Source: Oscillibacter sp. (GTDB lineage Bacteria > Bacillota > Clostridia > Oscillospirales > Oscillospiraceae). Taken from it: DNA of 7,535 bases. Shown here in pieces: positions 6,314 through 7,535 of the stretch. The stretch's first letter is position 1; every line of letters begins with the position of its first letter. The notes under the pieces are model-generated. The model did not search any database. It was not told where the DNA came from and saw only the letters and a program-made list of their open reading frames with translations. Made by a program: the position numbers and the translations under genes. The stretch is taken from assembly GCA_024404295.1 (NCBI GenBank), contig JAKSQE010000057.1:1-7535 (forward strand), given 5' to 3'.

Positions 6314-7192
6314 ATGGAAACGTATAAAAAGAAATGGGGAGATCGGAAAGATGCCCGTTGGATCCGAGAGTTGGACGGCATGCACGCAATCTTCCCGCAT
6401 TTGATGAATAAGCGCACTGACGCAGAAGTCTACGTCAATATGAAGTTTGACATTACGGAGGCTCTGCGCTACATCGAAAAGAAGAACGAAGGGGAGACGG
6501 AATATCGTGCCACGCTGTTTCATTGCTTCCTGATGGCGATTGCAAAGACGGTGTATCTGCGTCCCCTGCTGAATCGCTATATCTCCGGCCGTCGCTACTA
6601 TCAGCGTGACGAGATCACGCTGGGCTTTGTGGCAAAGAAACGGTTTGAGGATCACAGCGAGGAGAGCCTCATCGTCACACCTGCACCGGAGGATTGGACG
6701 CTGACCGATGTGACACACAAGGTCGTGGGTAAAGTACATAAGGCCCGCACGGAGAGTGCCAGCGGTGTGAATGGAGCTATGGATGTGCTGAAGCATATGC
6801 CCCGTTTTGCGCTGATGTTTATTGTATGGCTGGTGAAGACGTTGGACTTTTACGGCAAAGTGCCGGCATTTTTGAAAGAGGATGATCCCAACTTTGCCAG
6901 TATTTTTCTGACGAATTTGGGCAGTATTAAGTGCCCCAGCGTGTATCATCACCTGAACAACTATGGCAGCAATTCTATCATGGTGGCGATCGGAACCATG
7001 CGGAAGGAAGAAAAAATCGGAGAGGATGGCAGTCGGGAAGTCCGCGATGTGGTGGATGTCGGTGTGACATTGGATGAGCGCATTGCAGATGGCTTCTATT
7101 TTGCCCGTTCTCTCAAAATCGTCCAATATCTGATGGATCATCCGGAACTGTTGGACAGACCTTTGAAGGAGGCTATTGACTTTGAATGCTGA
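6314..7192 (+). CDS. E2/CAT-fold acyltransferase-like protein lacking the catalytic histidine
   Basis: This 292-residue protein resembles the catalytic domain of 2-oxo acid dehydrogenase E2 subunits and chloramphenicol acetyltransferase. It lacks the lipoyl and E1/E3-binding domains of a true E2. The N-terminal part (VNMKFDITEALRYIEKK, 41-57) looks like the CAT beginning. FLTNLGSI (198-205) and SIMVAIGTM (221-229) match the late strands of the fold. The motif that should read DHRxxDG reads DERIADG (254-260), so the general-base His is Glu255 while the structural Asp259-Gly260 remain. A hydrophobic stretch (about 164-180) could touch membrane or lipid. The ATG has GAGG 7 bp upstream. The gene overlaps the acyl-CoA synthetase start by 11 bp. 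Databases commonly label such proteins E2 subunits; given the lost His, a PDH role is unlikely. It may be a lipid acyltransferase of another mechanism or a non-catalytic partner; its function is unknown. Confidence 0.8.
   Translation: METYKKKWGDRKDARWIRELDGMHAIFPHLMNKRTDAEVYVNMKFDITEALRYIEKKNEGETEYRATLFHCFLMAIAKTVYLRPLLNRYISGRRYYQRDEITLGFVAKKRFEDHSEESLIVTPAPEDWTLTDVTHKVVGKVHKARTESASGVNGAMDVLKHMPRFALMFIVWLVKTLDFYGKVPAFLKEDDPNFASIFLTNLGSIKCPSVYHHLNNYGSNSIMVAIGTMRKEEKIGEDGSREVRDVVDVGVTLDERIADGFYFARSLKIVQYLMDHPELLDRPLKEAIDFEC
7166..7172 (+). promoter_or_regulatory. Ribosome binding site of the acyl-CoA synthetase (decides a TTG start)
   Basis: AAGGAGG, inside the end of the E2-like gene, lies 9 nt before the in-frame TTG at 7182 but 21 nt before the first in-frame ATG at 7194. 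No other purine-rich site serves the ATG. The TTG is therefore the likely start. Confidence 0.65.
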
Positions 7193-7535
7193 GATGACTG
7201 GCGTGAAGGCCCCTTGGTTGAATTTCTACGGGGAAGTCCCTGCCCATCTGGATTATTTTGACGGAACACTGTACGAAGCGGTGGAGACTTGCGCCAACCA
7301 ATATCCCGACTTGACGGCGTATGTTTTCATGGGCAAGAAGACCACCTATCGTGCGATGCTGCAGGAGATCAACCTCTGCGCACGGGCTTTAAAAGCCATG
7401 GGCGTGCGTCCCGGTGACAAGATCACCATGGCGATGCCAAACTGCCCCCAGGCGGTGACGATGTTCTATGCCATCAATATGGTGGGTGCTACCGCGAATA
7501 TGATACATGCGCTGTACAGCGCAGAGGAGATCGAG
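7182..7535 (+). CDS. AMP-forming acyl-CoA synthetase (fatty acid--CoA ligase type), partial at C-terminus
   Basis: The first 118 residues of an ANL-superfamily enzyme are present; the rest runs off the right edge. Such enzymes activate a carboxylic acid with ATP and join it to CoA. The visible part has the usual N-terminal pattern: LYEAVETCANQYPDLTAYVFMG, split around residues 30-51, then the K-TTYRAML helix start (52-60). Next come RALKAMGVRPGDKITMAMPNCPQAV, split around 68-92, and FYAINMVGATANMIHALYSAEEIE to the end, where family members read GAV.NP.....EEI. The ATP-binding P-loop, adenylation motifs and hinge lie beyond the window, so the substrate cannot be judged; a long-chain fatty acid is the default for this type. 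The TTG start at 7182 follows a strong AAGGAGG; an ATG at 7194 is the alternative. The 11-bp overlap with the E2-like gene indicates translational coupling. Confidence 0.85.
   Translation, partial: MNAEMTGVKAPWLNFYGEVPAHLDYFDGTLYEAVETCANQYPDLTAYVFMGKKTTYRAMLQEINLCARALKAMGVRPGDKITMAMPNCPQAVTMFYAINMVGATANMIHALYSAEEIE

Noticed and set aside
6261..6404. 47-codon frame starting at GTG 6261 behind a GAGGAG site
   Set aside because: Its start and ribosome binding site overlap the -35/-10 elements of the strong promoter at 6242-6270, so they would lie upstream of the transcript start; the frame also runs far into the E2-like gene.
6113..7141. Long minus-strand open frame of 342 codons opposite the E2-like gene
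   Set aside because: It runs antisense across the glycosyltransferase end, the terminator, the promoter and most of the E2-like gene; no ribosome binding site logic or family motif is visible.

Overview
The window looks like a piece of a Bacillota (Firmicutes) chromosome, probably an anaerobic gut-type member of the Clostridia (Oscillospirales-like). The reasons are strong GGAGG-type ribosome binding sites, a moderate GC content with AT-rich intergenic promoters, and a Na+-pumping decarboxylase operon typical of fermenting anaerobes. The taxonomic call is inference from gene content and style, not from a marker gene. Every base is assigned to a gene or a short intergenic region; no RNA gene, CRISPR array, insertion sequence or phage feature was seen.

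Left half, minus strand (about 3241 down to 1): a four-gene operon reading oadG (small membrane subunit), a free biotin carrier, oadB (Na+-translocating membrane subunit) and oadA (carboxyltransferase, cut by the window edge). The genes are 12 to 16 bp apart, each with its own GGAGG-like site. Together they should make a biotin-dependent oxaloacetate decarboxylase: OadA moves CO2 from oxaloacetate to biotin on the carrier, OadB decarboxylates carboxybiotin and exports Na+, and OadG anchors and assembles the complex. The biotin domain is a separate protein, and OadB carries an enlarged loop near its N-terminus.

Middle, plus strand (about 3293 to 4670): sfsA and mntP form a short two-gene unit, divergent from the oad operon and closed by a clear hairpin terminator. 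SfsA is a conserved protein with a nuclease-like fold; MntP is a Mn2+ exporter.

Right half, plus strand (about 4690 to 7535): a GT4-type glycosyltransferase with an unusual helical tail, ended by its own terminator. A second unit follows with a strong extended -10 promoter. It encodes an acyltransferase of the E2/CAT fold whose catalytic His position is Glu, overlapping an AMP-forming acyl-CoA synthetase that runs off the right edge. The E2-like/acyl-CoA synthetase pair, lying beside a glycosyltransferase of the type that often modifies lipids, is the least understood and most interesting part of the window. A joint role in lipid or envelope chemistry is a hypothesis only.
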